Source: Brachyhypopomus gauderio (Eukaryota > Chordata > Actinopteri > Gymnotiformes > Hypopomidae). From it: a stretch of 64,000 bases of DNA. The translations under genes were made by a program, and so were the position numbers. Location of the stretch: contig NC_135211.1 of assembly GCF_052324685.1 (NCBI RefSeq), positions 12,078,110-12,142,109 on the forward strand. The letters run 5' to 3'. Under the pieces are notes generated by a model. That model worked only from the letters and a program-made list of their open reading frames with translations. It was not told the DNA's origin and searched no databases. Below, one piece after another: positions 1 to 11,330 of the stretch (within the stretch, counting starts at the first letter, position 1; each line of letters starts with the position of its first letter).

Positions 1-866
1 TGAGCTAAATCACATATTTAGCTGTTATTTTAAGGTGTTTATTGACATTATACTTTCTCTGGCTGACTCTAACACACACGAAACACTTGCGCACGAAAGC
101 AAGGTGGGAAAATCTCTCGAGGGGGGGGGGTCAAGGTGGTGTGGCAGTGTGAGTGTTTGGTGTTGGGGAGGAGGGGGGTGAGTGTTGACAGTGCTTGGCC
201 AGGGAGATCAGAGGCTCGGTAACAATGCCCGATTACGGCTCTTCCACACACTCTGATACAGCGTGAGAGAGAGGGTCTACACCTCGCCTGTCCCAGACCC
301 CCTGCTTCAGGACACAAGTGCTCATAATCAGGGTCAGCCCTGAGTGTGTGTGCATGTGTGTGTGTATACGCGTGTATCTGTGTGTTTGTTAGGGAGAGAT
401 AGGCATGAGTGTATATATTGTAAATCTTTGTTCGGACGTGTTCTGGTGGTGAAGAACATCTCATAAACACATTCCCCTGTCTGTGAAGATGCCATTGCGG
501 GAGCTGGGCTGCACTTTGTTTTGATTTAGGCGTATTTTGATGTATTTTGCCTTAGACACTAAACTTTCCAGATGTTTTCTTTTGTCTCAGGCTCCATCTG
601 CTCTGCTTGCCGTCTTCCTCATTTTCATTCTCCTCCTCCTCCTTATTCTGTTTCTCTGTTTTTACTATGTTTTCTTATCTGGTTCCTCTTATTTAAAGCC
701 CTTTCTCTCTTTCAAAGCCTTTTTCAGTCTCTCTACCTCTATACTCATCTCTCTGTTTCTGTACCACTATATATTATTTTCTATCAGTCCGAACACTGAA
801 AGCCTTCATTTGCTTTGATATTTGCTATCTGAGTACCTTCTCTCTCTCTCTCTCTCTCTCTCTCAG
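1..866. other. Cadherin intron, no further exon seen
   Basis: No reading frame here resembles a cadherin repeat, so this is taken as intron upstream of the first visible exon. It contains a G run near 121-130 and a pyrimidine-rich block from about 560 to 760. A TC dinucleotide run at about 838-864 forms the polypyrimidine tract of the acceptor at 866. Confidence 0.5.
838..864 (+). repeat. (TC)n tract forming a 3' splice-site polypyrimidine tract
   Basis: A run of TC dinucleotides ends directly in CAG at 864-866, the acceptor of the first visible cadherin exon. Length changes here would alter the acceptor directly. Confidence 0.85.
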
Positions 867-3800
867 TATGGGCCGTTCCATTTGTCCGAGGACGCTCCAG
901 TGGGTGCCACGGTGACAGCGGTAGCGGCGTGGGACTCAGATGAGAGGGGCGGAGACAGCTGGGTGGTTGACTACCGGCTGGAGTCTGGAAACGAAGAGGA
1001 GGTCTTCACTCTGGTGACAGACAGGCAGACCAATGAGGTCTCACTCGTCCTCGACAAGGTACTCACTCCACCCGACAGGGCGATTTGACACTCTTCACGA
1101 AGGCGGAGCTGCACTGCAAACGAATGTGGGCGTCTTCGTTGGGGAATAGTTTGGGATTTTATTGCACTTGTGTCTTAAATATAGACTAAGACCATTAGCT
1201 GCCTCTGGCCAGGTGAATCTGACCCAGTAATAAATCCCTAGTGCATGCCCCAGTTTCCTGTACAGCTCTAATTCCTTCCTTCACCTGTCCTGGAACCTGA
1301 AGATGGAGCAGGGCCAGGGTGTAGACAGGTGGTGTCAGCAGATCAGCACGATAGTCATTCTGTTGCTGCTCTGGGAACGCTTGTCATCTGAACTGGGCAT
1401 CTGCATTTGTGACCGTTATTTCAAAAGGGGAACATTCCACATTTAGTTTTTTCCGACATTAAAGTATCATTACCTGAAACTGATTTGGGGGGGGGTGACT
1501 TACTTGCGAGTTCCTTTTTAAAAATCCATAGGAAAAAAAAAATTTGTTCCAAGCAAAACATGTCATCCATACCGAGCTGTCTTCTGTGCTTCACGATTCA
1601 CGGAGGTGTTTAGTGAACCTCACGCCTCTCAGCCTGTCCTGCTGTTACGGTGTGGATCGGCCAAATTGAGTAATTGCATTATCCTCTAAATGAAGAACTA
1701 ATTGCAGTGTTGGGTGTAGTGTTGTTCTGGCTGTGAGCAGCCCTGACTGAGGAAACGGTTGCTTTTGGCTTCTCTCTGCTCACCAGTCGCATGGCGGGTT
1801 TGGATAAACAACAGAGACAAACGCAATTTGCTGTTGCCTTAAAGCGCAGTAGAACGGCGCTCTGATGTAGACACGGTTGTCAAGAGACAGAAATGGAGTT
1901 TTTGTTTTTGGGTTTTAACCTCAGGAAAGGATAGAGTGGAAAAGTTCAGCTCGGGCAGGGCAACTGGCGTAGATAACACTCACACCGTCATTTTAGTAGA
2001 TGCACAGTAGATAACACTCACACGTTTTGAGAAGAACAGGAGGTTAGGAGATGCATATACAGCCACGTCCTTAAAAAAACAGCTTTATTTGGGTGGTGAG
2101 TGTGATTAGAATGGACCAGCTGGTAGATCTGAGAGCTCTTGCTTAATAAACACTTCACTGAGATACAGTGGGACAGGACCCTGAAGGCATTTGAAGGTCA
2201 ATGGAGTATCTTAACAACTGTTCTGAAAGAGACATCCAGAGCTGCAGTCTCAGAATAGATTAAATATGCTCCGTCATTTTTCCTTGTGTCAAAATTCTCA
2301 CTGCAGCACTTTGTGGTCTCTTTAAAATAGAGATGGGGTTCTTTGGTAGGCCATTGCCCAGACAGTTTGATATAAAAGCACATACAATTTTTCTGTTGGT
2401 GACAGAATGCTACGGACCTCAGTTATATTTTGATAGAATGCACTTTTGCAGCCATCGCTTATGTGACTCAAAGTTAAGATCCTTTGGTGCAGTGTTTAAC
2501 CTTCACAAACACTCCAAGAGCACCCATCCAGGACTTGATGTTCTCAAGACTATTCAGCAAGGAACTGATAGACCTTCAAGGGTCTGTTGCTAGGAGACAT
2601 GTATAGCTGCATACCTGTGGAAAGAAAGGACAGGACAAACCAAGATGTTAATATGATTGAATTCAAGTGAAATCTTGACATTCCCAGCCACGTAGAGAAG
2701 TTTGGATGTAATATAAAACTAAGCCAGAGAGGCCATTTTGAGGTCTGATAACAGCTGTTTTAAGACATGGTGGACAAATGCCTTATTGTATAGATAATTG
2801 TTAATGTTTGCTGATGACTGCTCCATCAGCTGAATTACGTGTTGTTCACATCTACCTTGGTTAATAGTGACATGCATTTGGCATAAAACTAAGCCTAAAT
2901 CCTAATATATCACAGGCCTTGAGGCCTGAAATATCTGCTTTTACTACACATCTGTGATACGAGACTGGCACTCTTATCATACACTTCATGAACCAAAAGT
3001 ACTCAGAGCAACAAAAAGCTGTAGGGCTGACAAAAAAAAACCTTCACTACCCAGTTTCCCTCTCTCTCTCCCTCGCTGTCTCCTTCTCTCTCTTTCCTTC
3101 TCTCACTCTCTCCTTCTTACTCATTCTCTCTCTCCCTCTCTATCACTCTCTTTTTTCACTCTCATTCTGTGTCTCCCTGGTTTCTGTTTATGGAACATCT
3201 GTGCAAGTGTATATTCTGTTGTTTTTATTTAGGCTGACTGGAAAGCTCGGTGTTCATATTTCTTCTGCAGAACTGACAAATGCACAGTGCTTCTGGAGAA
3301 TCGTCTGGCCTACGTTTAACTGGATGTAGCGTCAGAGGTGATATATCACTCAACCGTCCATCTGTCCATGGTGACACGCTCGCTGTGTGTGGAGAAACAG
3401 CTCCTCTGTATGGGCTTACAGCTTTCCCGAACAGCAACGGCCAGTGAGATCTGAGATCTGCCATCCTCCACAACAACGTCTTCTTGTGATCACTTTAGTC
3501 CTGCTACACTGCTTACCTTCCAAGGACACAGTCGGCAATTTTATTTTAAAATCCGCCTACGCCGTACAACGCGACCGCACTCGCGGAGGGAATGTGCTGC
3601 GTGTGTTCGTTATCAAAAACCAAGAGGCCGAGCTCACTCATGTTTCCTGACAGCTTCAGTGGCGTCTGTGACGTTTTCTCTCAGGTGCTGGATTTTGAGC
3701 GGGAGAGCGAGTACATCCTGGTACTTAGCGCACAGAACCCCGTGGCTCTGGTGCGGGGCAGGTATGGCCCTGCCTCCACTGCCACCGTCTCCATCTTCAT

Positions 3801-4968
3801 CGATGACATCAACGAGGGTCCTGTCCTATCGCAGAGCCATTATGAGGTCACAGTCAGAGAGGGGGAGGAGCCAGGACGTGTCATTGCCACAATCAGGGCT
3901 TATGACCCTGACTCCCACCCCATCAGGTAAGTCAATTTTTATTAACGTGAAATATTTATAATGGATAAGAATACACTGGGGATATTTCATTAAAAAGTGC
4001 TTACTTCTCAAATTACGTATTTACTCAAGTCATCAATAGACAAATAAAGTCCAATAGCAGATGTGGTCAGCAGTGGTAATATGGCAAGGCTTATATTTAA
4101 CACAAATTATTGATCACAATGAAAATGTTATGAAATATTCCTACTGTCAGTGCTCTCTGCCTGAACCTAATCTGAAGGAAAGTGATTTGACTTTTTCTTT
4201 AAAAAATAACTAAATAAAAATACATTTAGCAGTTTTCTGTTCTCGCCTGGTACCGTCTGTTTCTACAGCACTGACTAGAACGCACCGGTGTTCTGTACCT
4301 GTATGCAGAGCAACAATACATGATCACATCACGGCCCAGAACAGAGAGTGAGTTTGTGCGCATGAAAGCTTCATTGCAGTCGGCTCCTGTGGTCTATTTT
4401 GCAGGTACTCGCTGAGAGGAGACACTAAGAAATATTTCTCTATTGGAAAATATTCCGGTGAGCTGAAGACCGTGCAGGCCCTGGACAGAGAGGAGAACAG
4501 TACCTACACCATGGAAGTGGTGGCTGAGGACGGACGTAAGGGACACCTCGCTCTGTACTGAATTTAGTAATTAATTATTCCAGTTAATGTATTATTATGA
4601 ACAGTGTATAAGTTTAATGTAATTTTATGTATTTAAATGTCTGATATATGTTTATGGATTAATTTGAATATTCAGCAGTACATTTGTAGCTTTCCTTCCA
4701 AAATGTTAAAAATAAACAAGATGGCCTGATGTGCAAACGCACACAGACATAGAGCAAAGAGCCCAGTGTGATTGAAACCTCGAGGGTCCTCAACACAGCC
4801 GAGATGCCATTTCAGAGCACACCGACTGCCACAGAACTGATAAAGAAAGTCAACACACAATCTCATTATGCATTCGGGACCACATACTGACATATTGACA
4901 GAAATCTTGTGTGGAACAACAAATACATCAGTCACCCAGCTAAAGTGCTTTCGGCAGTGAGAGGAGAG

Positions 4969-5014
<46 letters not shown>

Positions 5015-8000
5015 CACAGAACCCCCACCACCATCCACTGTGCTTTGAAGGTTTGCAGCGCGTCTGAGATGTGAAGTCGAACCACGTCATAGCTCTCTCA
5101 CCAATTACCCACAGGCATCACCCAGCTCCATTAAAAGCCTATCCCAGCATGCCCTGCTCCCTCCCATGTGCTTACGGAAGATAGGGAGGGGTCAACGTGA
5201 AAAGGGAGGGGAGGTGGGGGGAGGTGGGGCAGGATGACTCAGGCAGTTCTGGGAAAGAGGATTCACATCACAAGGGCTGGAGAAGCATGTGGAGTAATTA
5301 AAAACAAGCTAAAAAGATAAAAGAATAAACAACGATAAAAGTACTTGTGCGTGGATCTGCCTTTTATTGTGTTATTAGGATGCTGCGGAGAGACAGAGGG
5401 GATTACTCTGACTGGCCATGGAGGCTGTATAGGGGCTGCTTGGCTTTATTGGATTTGATGGCTGGTGCATAAATCTGCTTTTAGGTCACCATCTGTAACA
5501 TGGCGCTCTCTGTCCTGGTGGGCCAGGGGCCAGATTCACATCCTGGGGCTCGTAACCTCGTCCACACAGCTGTCACTGCTGCACACAGCTAGTCTGTGGC
5601 CCGAGGTTTGGGGCTCCCTCCCAGATGCCAGTGGTGTGGCCAGCGGTCTCGGGCCGGCTCAGAAACCTTTTTAACGTTAACCCATAGCTGGGTAGCCCGG
5701 CAGTGCGGAACGTCTGAGATTGACTGGGTCTGAACACTGACAAGCTGTGGGCGTGTTGCCATGAGCTCAGAGTGACTCACGATTGGATCATGAGTGATGA
5801 TCATAAAAAGTCATTCAGAAATGCACAACAGCATACATCTCGTGCACAACAACATTCCACATTAATAAATATATTTACATTTAAAAACAATTTGATATGC
5901 AGGGTATAAACAGACTTGGCATATGCAGTCTACTTTATTTAGCCTGTAAATTTGATAGGATTATACATTCTTCCCATAAGATGAAAAATTTACAGATACT
6001 TTTCGGAAGACAAAGGGATTTGGACTAATGTTTTTTTAAAGGTAAGCACTGTAAAGGTAACTGTAAACTGTACAGGTGTTCACCTTTCTGTCCTGCAGGT
6101 AACTCCTCTCTCTCTGCCTCCACACTGGTGACCGTGCACATCCTGGACGTGAATGACAACAGTCCCGTGCTGGTGGGCGATTACTCCTGGAAGTACCTGT
6201 GCACGCCACGCTGGGAGGACCAGGCCCTGGTGCTGGCGTCGCGGGACAGCGACGGGCCGCAGCACGGAGGCCGCCTCAACTTCTCGCTGCGCGGCGAACC
6301 CACGGTTCGGCGCAACTGGAAACTCACGCCCATCAACGGTGAGTCTCTGAGACGGCCCAGAGACGTGTGACGTAGAGCCCTGAGACGTCTCACGTAGGGG
6401 CCCTGAGACGTCTCGCGTAGGGCCCTGAGACGTGTGACGTAGAGCCCTGAGACGTCTCGCGTTGGGCCCTGAGACGTCTCGCGTAGGGCCCTGAGACGTG
6501 TGACGTAGAGCCCTGAGATGTCTCGCGTAGGGCCCTGAGACGTGTGACGTAGAGCCCTGCGTGATCACATGCAGAGCGCTGACGTCATACACGGAGTGCT
6601 ACTCGCTCTCAGCGACCCTGCCCCAGGTGACCTGACGCTCAGACTTGATTCATAGAGTGGGGGGGGGGTCTCAGACATGGAATAAATGACCATCACGACC
6701 CACAGAGCCTCTGCTTAACCAGGCGCTGTCGTGCCGGGTTACGAAGGCCCTTTGCGTCAGTGATGTAGGGCCACTATAAAAATTGAGAGCTTCTTTTCCC
6801 CGCGCACATGTGCCGACAGAGGAAGTGAAATACGTCATCGGAATTAGGCCCAATATAGACACTTGCCGATTTCGGCCGGTGCGTAAGGAGCGAAGCGTGG
6901 AGGAAGGCAGGCGGCGGGGGGAAACTGCCGTCCACCATAGTTTTGTCCCTCGGCAGACAACGGGCTCTAACAAGTACAGTGCCTTTCTTCCTGCAGCTGG
7001 AACTGGCACTAATGCGATGACCTGATGCCAGTGAACATGTTGACTCGGCCACAGTGTCTCTGTATTGATTTTCTGAGTCAAATAGCTGTCTGTGTCTTTG
7101 TGCCCCCCCTCCTCCCTCTCCCTCTCCCTCTCCCTCTCTCTCTCTCTCTCTTCTCCTTTATTTCCTGGAGAGCTGTCATTATGAATGCATTCTCCTGGCC
7201 TTTAATATTCGCTAGAGCTCGGGTCTCATTGGCTGAAGGATAAGTGGTCTTTTGGTGTTACAGTCAGCATAATTATATCCACAGACAACCTGTAAAAAGG
7301 CTCCTGCTTTTTCCTCTCTCCGTGTGACGCACCTGTGACGTAGTTCGTAGATGCCATGCTGTGCTTTGCCCTCTATCGAGCGTGTAGCAAGTGTGCGTCT
7401 CTCTAGGGCCCCGGTACGGCCTTCCTGCATAAAGAAGACTGTCTGTCCAGCTGGGAGACGTAGCCTGTCCCCACTTCACTATGGGACGTCCACACAGGAC
7501 CCGATGTCCTTCTGAACATGTGCTCCATGTGCACATAGCAAGAAACATCCTAGGAGTGCTTGAATGAATGACTAGAGAGTCGTAGAGAGGGAGATAAAAA
7601 ATGGTTTTAAGACCTGATTCATACCTGATATTTACAACAGATTTGTTAGTATATTCCATAAAAAACACGATAAAGATACACCTAACAAGAACCATTTGAA
7701 AGTCATAAGTCAGAAAAAAACATAATAAAGTCAACAAAAGTCTGTGCCTCCCAATTAAACCATACAGAACCAGTTCAGCTCCATAGCTGTCTCTTGCAGC
7801 ATCTCAATAATACCAGTATGGGTGGGCAAATACACGAACAAATCACCTGAAGCTTTGCCCCACAACCTTTTCAGAATACACTGCACTTCAGCAGTTTAAA
7901 GCACAAGGAAGAGAATTCCGACGGCTCCCATTGGCTGCCATGTTGCCTAGTGACAAGTAAGCCAGGAAGCATCCCCACTAGCAAGAACCAGACACCGACG

Positions 8001-10397
8001 TTTCTCAAGGACGCTCAGCCGAGGGCCGAACCATATCCCGGTGGCGATGCTCCCTACTGCGGAGCTCTCCCAGGGAGCCACACGTGTAGTGGCGTTTGAA
8101 GGCCCATGTGTAACATACTCCTCTGACAGCAGAGATACACGTGGGAGACATGCATGTTTGGCCCTGGTCCGCCCATCCCACACGCCTCTTCACCCTCCTC
8201 TTACCCAGTGGAACATTAAAGAGCTTCGGTGTCAAAAGACAACGCAGAGCTTTTAGGAGCAGTGATAAGACTTAACTGAAACTGATAGGGTTCTCTTTGA
8301 CCCCTCTTTACCGGACCAGGCTCCTGCGCTAACGTCAACCAGCCCGGCTCTGATTAGATACAGGATGTATACATCTGTCCCAGAGGCACTCCCTAATGCT
8401 GTAATGCCCTACGATCAAAGCTCGTTACTGTAACTATTCAAGCGCTTAACTGAAAAGCTACGATCCGTGGCGGAAAGGTCATGACCCCGAGTGTCAGCCA
8501 TTGTGAAGTTAATGACTACATTAATGATTAAAAAGCGCCACACTAGTCCGGTTTCTGGCTTTCAAGACCAGTGTAATCTGGAGGGTCTCTTTTTTTTCCC
8601 CATAGACACTCACACTAACCTGTCGCTAAACATCGCCAATCTGGCCCCAGATGTTTACACCGTGCCCTTCACCATCTCAGATAGCAGCTCTCCTCCCAGG
8701 AGTACCTTCATCAACCTGCCAGGTACGTCACTCCCAGGAGCCTCTGGTTCAGAGGGTCCACAGGGCCCACAGCTCACTGTCGTGGGACCGTTGCCCATTT
8801 GTGCTGCCTTGCTCATCACGGTGACGTCACTCCACAGTCTCACTGGAGGACGTGACATTCACTGCAGGTTGCTGGATATGATGGATGAATCACAGCGATT
8901 TATTTTTACATGATGCTATTTTAAACAGTTGCCTTTAAGCACGTCACCCTTTTGATTTATTATGCAAGTACCTGTTGCTAAGGCAAGGCAAGCACGTCAT
9001 GGTCTATAAAATTGAGTTCTGTGTTTAATGATCAATGCTATGTACTTTCTATGGGTTTATTCCTTCTTACAGCTTTCTAATGGTGTCGTTAGACTTTGAG
9101 CTAATGTACTAAGAACGTGTCCCATGGAGACAACACAAGACTGTTGTAAGGCGGTCTGGGCAGTAGAATCTGCGAAATGTTGTAAACGTCAAGGAGAACG
9201 GAGATTCACCATGTTCTGGACATTTTCGTTGGTCACACCTGATTCAACTCACCAATCACGCCTTCGTGAGCTGAATCAGGAAAACCTCTGGGTTGGCATT
9301 GAGGACCACTCTATTATCACGATGTTCACAACATCACACTCCTATCCTGCCTGGCTTACTGAGCTGAATTATGGGCGCTTACCTTCCTTACCTTGTTCCT
9401 GTAATGGTCCGCTCCCCGATGTACCCTGCTCGGTCGGTGTGGTTTGGTCTAGTGTGAGTGTTTCACCCCCCACAGTGAAGTTCATATTACTTGTTCAGAA
9501 CATAGTGCTTCAGGCAAGTACGTGACGGCATCAGCATGGTTTAGTTGGAATGTGTGCAGTTAAACTGGGAGAGGTAGTATGTGTGTGTATGAGGGTCTGT
9601 GTGCATGCATATGTGTGTAAGATTGAAAGAGAGAACTCTCTCTCACAGCCTGAATCCTGGGGTGCGCTCTGGAGTGCGCTCACACTCCCTGTGCGCACTC
9701 CTCCCCATCACACTTCCCCTATGCGCCCTCCTCCCCCTCACACTTCCCCTATGCGCCCTCCTCCCCATCACACTTCCCCTATGCGCCCTCCTCCCCATCA
9801 CACTTCCCCTATGCGCCCTCCTCCCCATCACACTTCCCCTATGCGCCCTCCTCCCCATCACACTCCCCCTATGCGCCCTCCTCCCCATCACATTCAAGGA
9901 TACCTCATTTGTGCCAGTACACCTGAACACACCGTGTGCTACTCCCCTTGCCAGTGACGGTGTGCACGTGTAATGTGAGAGGGAACTGCCGGACGGCTGC
10001 CAAGCAGCTCTCAGGAATGCCCACCCTGCAGTCCACACTGGCCATCCTACTGGGAACTCTGGGGGTTATAGGTAAGAGCTCTCAGCTGCATCTCAAATGG
10101 CTCCCCTGTGCACTTACCTAGTGCACTACGTCAAAGCTTGAAATAATGGCTTTTGCTCCCTGTGTAGCTAGTGTGACGCAGAGAGCCAGTTCTGATCGTC
10201 TTATGTATTTACAATCAATTACAAGGTAAAGAGGCATCTAAGAAGAACATGTGAGATTTCTGTGGAAGGTAATGCTATTTGTGCCTTTGTTTATAGGGAC
10301 AATACTAATAGTGATCTTTGTAAGACTGTCCTACCAGAACCCTCCACCGCCTGGAAAAGCCAATCAGGAGAGAGTGCCTCTAAAAATGACACTCTAA
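867..10397 (+). CDS. cdh16: 7D-type cadherin, C-terminal part (CDH16/CDH17-like), partial at 5' end
   Basis: Seven exons join in frame: 867-1058, 3685-3926, 4405-4535, 6099-6338, 8606-8722, 9955-10071 and 10297-10397 (TAA at 10395). They encode about 379 residues. Introns are GT-AG and phases agree throughout. The product holds roughly three extracellular cadherin repeats with calcium-site motifs (WDSDE, LDFE, DDINEGP, YDPDS, LDRE, DVNDNSP). A membrane-proximal segment with the cysteine pattern CTCNVRGNC follows, then one hydrophobic helix (LAILLGTLGVIGTILIVIF) split by the last intron. The cytoplasmic tail is only about 24 residues (starts RLSYQNPPPPG, ends KMTL), with no room for a beta-catenin site. 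That fits 7D cadherins (CDH16, CDH17), which mediate calcium-dependent adhesion in kidney and gut epithelia. The symbol rests on the short tail and the neighbouring CA7 gene; cdh17 or another short-tailed cadherin remains possible. The signal peptide and first repeats lie before the window. Confidence 0.8.
3058..3175 (+). repeat. TC-rich low-complexity tract in cadherin intron
   Basis: About 115 bases of impure CT/CCT repeats with no coding signal. Confidence 0.75.
4972..5010 (+). repeat. (GT)n microsatellite
   Basis: A pure GT run of about 33 bases ends in GCGCGCG. It lies inside the cadherin intron between 4535 and 6099. Confidence 0.9.
6360..6558 (+). repeat. 22-bp minisatellite, nine copies
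   Basis: Nine tandem copies of a 22-23 bp unit run from 6360 to 6558 and start about 20 bases after the cadherin splice donor at 6338. Two unit types alternate. One has GTGTGACGTAGAG (copies 1, 4, 7, 9). The other has GTCTCGCGTAGGG or a near variant (copies 2, 3, 5, 6, 8). All share GAGACGT (GAGATGT in one copy) and CCCT. The long minus-strand open frame over this block is a by-product of the repeat. Confidence 0.92.
6600..8605. other. Cadherin intron without further recognised features
   Basis: Apart from the CT tract at 7107, no exon, RNA gene or recognised transposon is visible up to the acceptor at 8605. A G run sits at 6660. Open frames here lack family motifs. Confidence 0.5.
7107..7152 (+). 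repeat. (CCCTCT)n/(CT)n tract
   Basis: A pyrimidine repeat of CCCTCT units decays into CT dinucleotides inside the cadherin intron. Confidence 0.8.
8723..9690. other. Cadherin intron, nothing recognised
   Basis: This stretch lies between the exon ending at 8722 and the minisatellite at 9691. Neither strand shows a cadherin-like frame or a repeat that I can name. Confidence 0.45.
9691..9895 (+). repeat. 30-bp C-rich minisatellite, about seven copies
   Basis: Seven near-identical 30-bp units (core CACACTTCCCCTATGCGCCC) follow each other without spacers. The first copy is degenerate and the last is cut. The block ends about 60 bases before the exon that encodes the juxtamembrane and transmembrane region of the cadherin (9955). 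Confidence 0.93.
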
Positions 10398-10732
10398 CCT
10401 ATCGAGCATTCATCACCTTTCTCTAGCTAACTGGGAACTAAAAATGTATGGTCAGCAATAATTAATCACTACATTCCTTCCTTGCCAGATTGCCTGCCAT
10501 GTTGGTTTTCTTTAGTTAACTCTGAAATGCTATAGAGGCCATTGTGTTTTGTTACAGATTTGATTCTCTGCTCCTACACTGCACATTGTAGTGGTTCCCC
10601 TGAGCACACATTTTAAACCCCTGGAAGTCTTGTAAATTAGATGAGAGACAATACTAACAGAATATACTAAAACGTGCAGGGCATAGTTTCTCAGGTTTCT
10701 GGTACAATTTAATAATTTAATGTAGTGTATAT

Positions 10733-10813
<81 letters not shown>

Positions 10814-11048
10814 TTGGAATTGTTTAGTATTCAAGTAAAAACTGACCTATATATCTGTTGACAGTTTCTAGCAGAGGTTTGTGTGGTGATACAAGGTCTG
10901 TTTTTTGTTTTGTTTCATTTTTTTCATTTCAGCCTGAGATTGTCGCCCATTATACAGTTCTTTTATATTATACATGATTATTAGGAACTTTCTATTTGCA
11001 TGGATAATTGCATCTGATTACTGTCATGGATCGGTTTAATATAACGGA
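10398..11048 (+). other. Likely cadherin 3' untranslated region, with AT microsatellite
   Basis: The sequence after the cadherin stop is AT-rich and holds a pure AT run at 10741-10809. AATAAA at 11058-11063 is a candidate polyadenylation signal. Other signals are possible and the transcript end is not proven. Confidence 0.35.
10741..10809. repeat. (AT)n microsatellite
   Basis: About 69 bases of uninterrupted AT dinucleotides. Confidence 0.95.
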
Positions 11049-11119
11049 ATTAAAAAAAATAAAAACTCAGAAAAAGGTGATTTCTGATTTGTGTTGGTCC
11101 ATGCTCTGCATAGAATGAC

Positions 11120-11330
11120 ATACACACACACAGTGAGAATGAAAGAGGGAGAAAGACACAGAAAGGGAGAGGGAGAGATACAAAGGGATGGAGAGAGAAG
11201 GAGAGAGACAAAGGGTGAGAGAGAGAAACACACAAAGGGAGAGGGATAAAGCCAAAGGAGAAGGAGAGAGATACACACAAAGGGAGAAGGAGAGAGAGAG
11301 AGAGAGATGCACAAAAGCAAAGGGAGAGAT
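11120..11330 (-). repeat. Purine-rich (GA) minisatellite-like tract
   Basis: About 210 bases of imperfect AGGGAGA and GAGAGATACACA blocks. Several minus-strand open frames that read as runs of S, L and P come from this composition and are not taken as genes. Confidence 0.75.

Noticed and set aside
9691..9895. Regular 30-bp repeats resembling a CRISPR array
   Set aside because: The copies are directly adjacent, with no unique spacers, and lie in an intron of a vertebrate gene.
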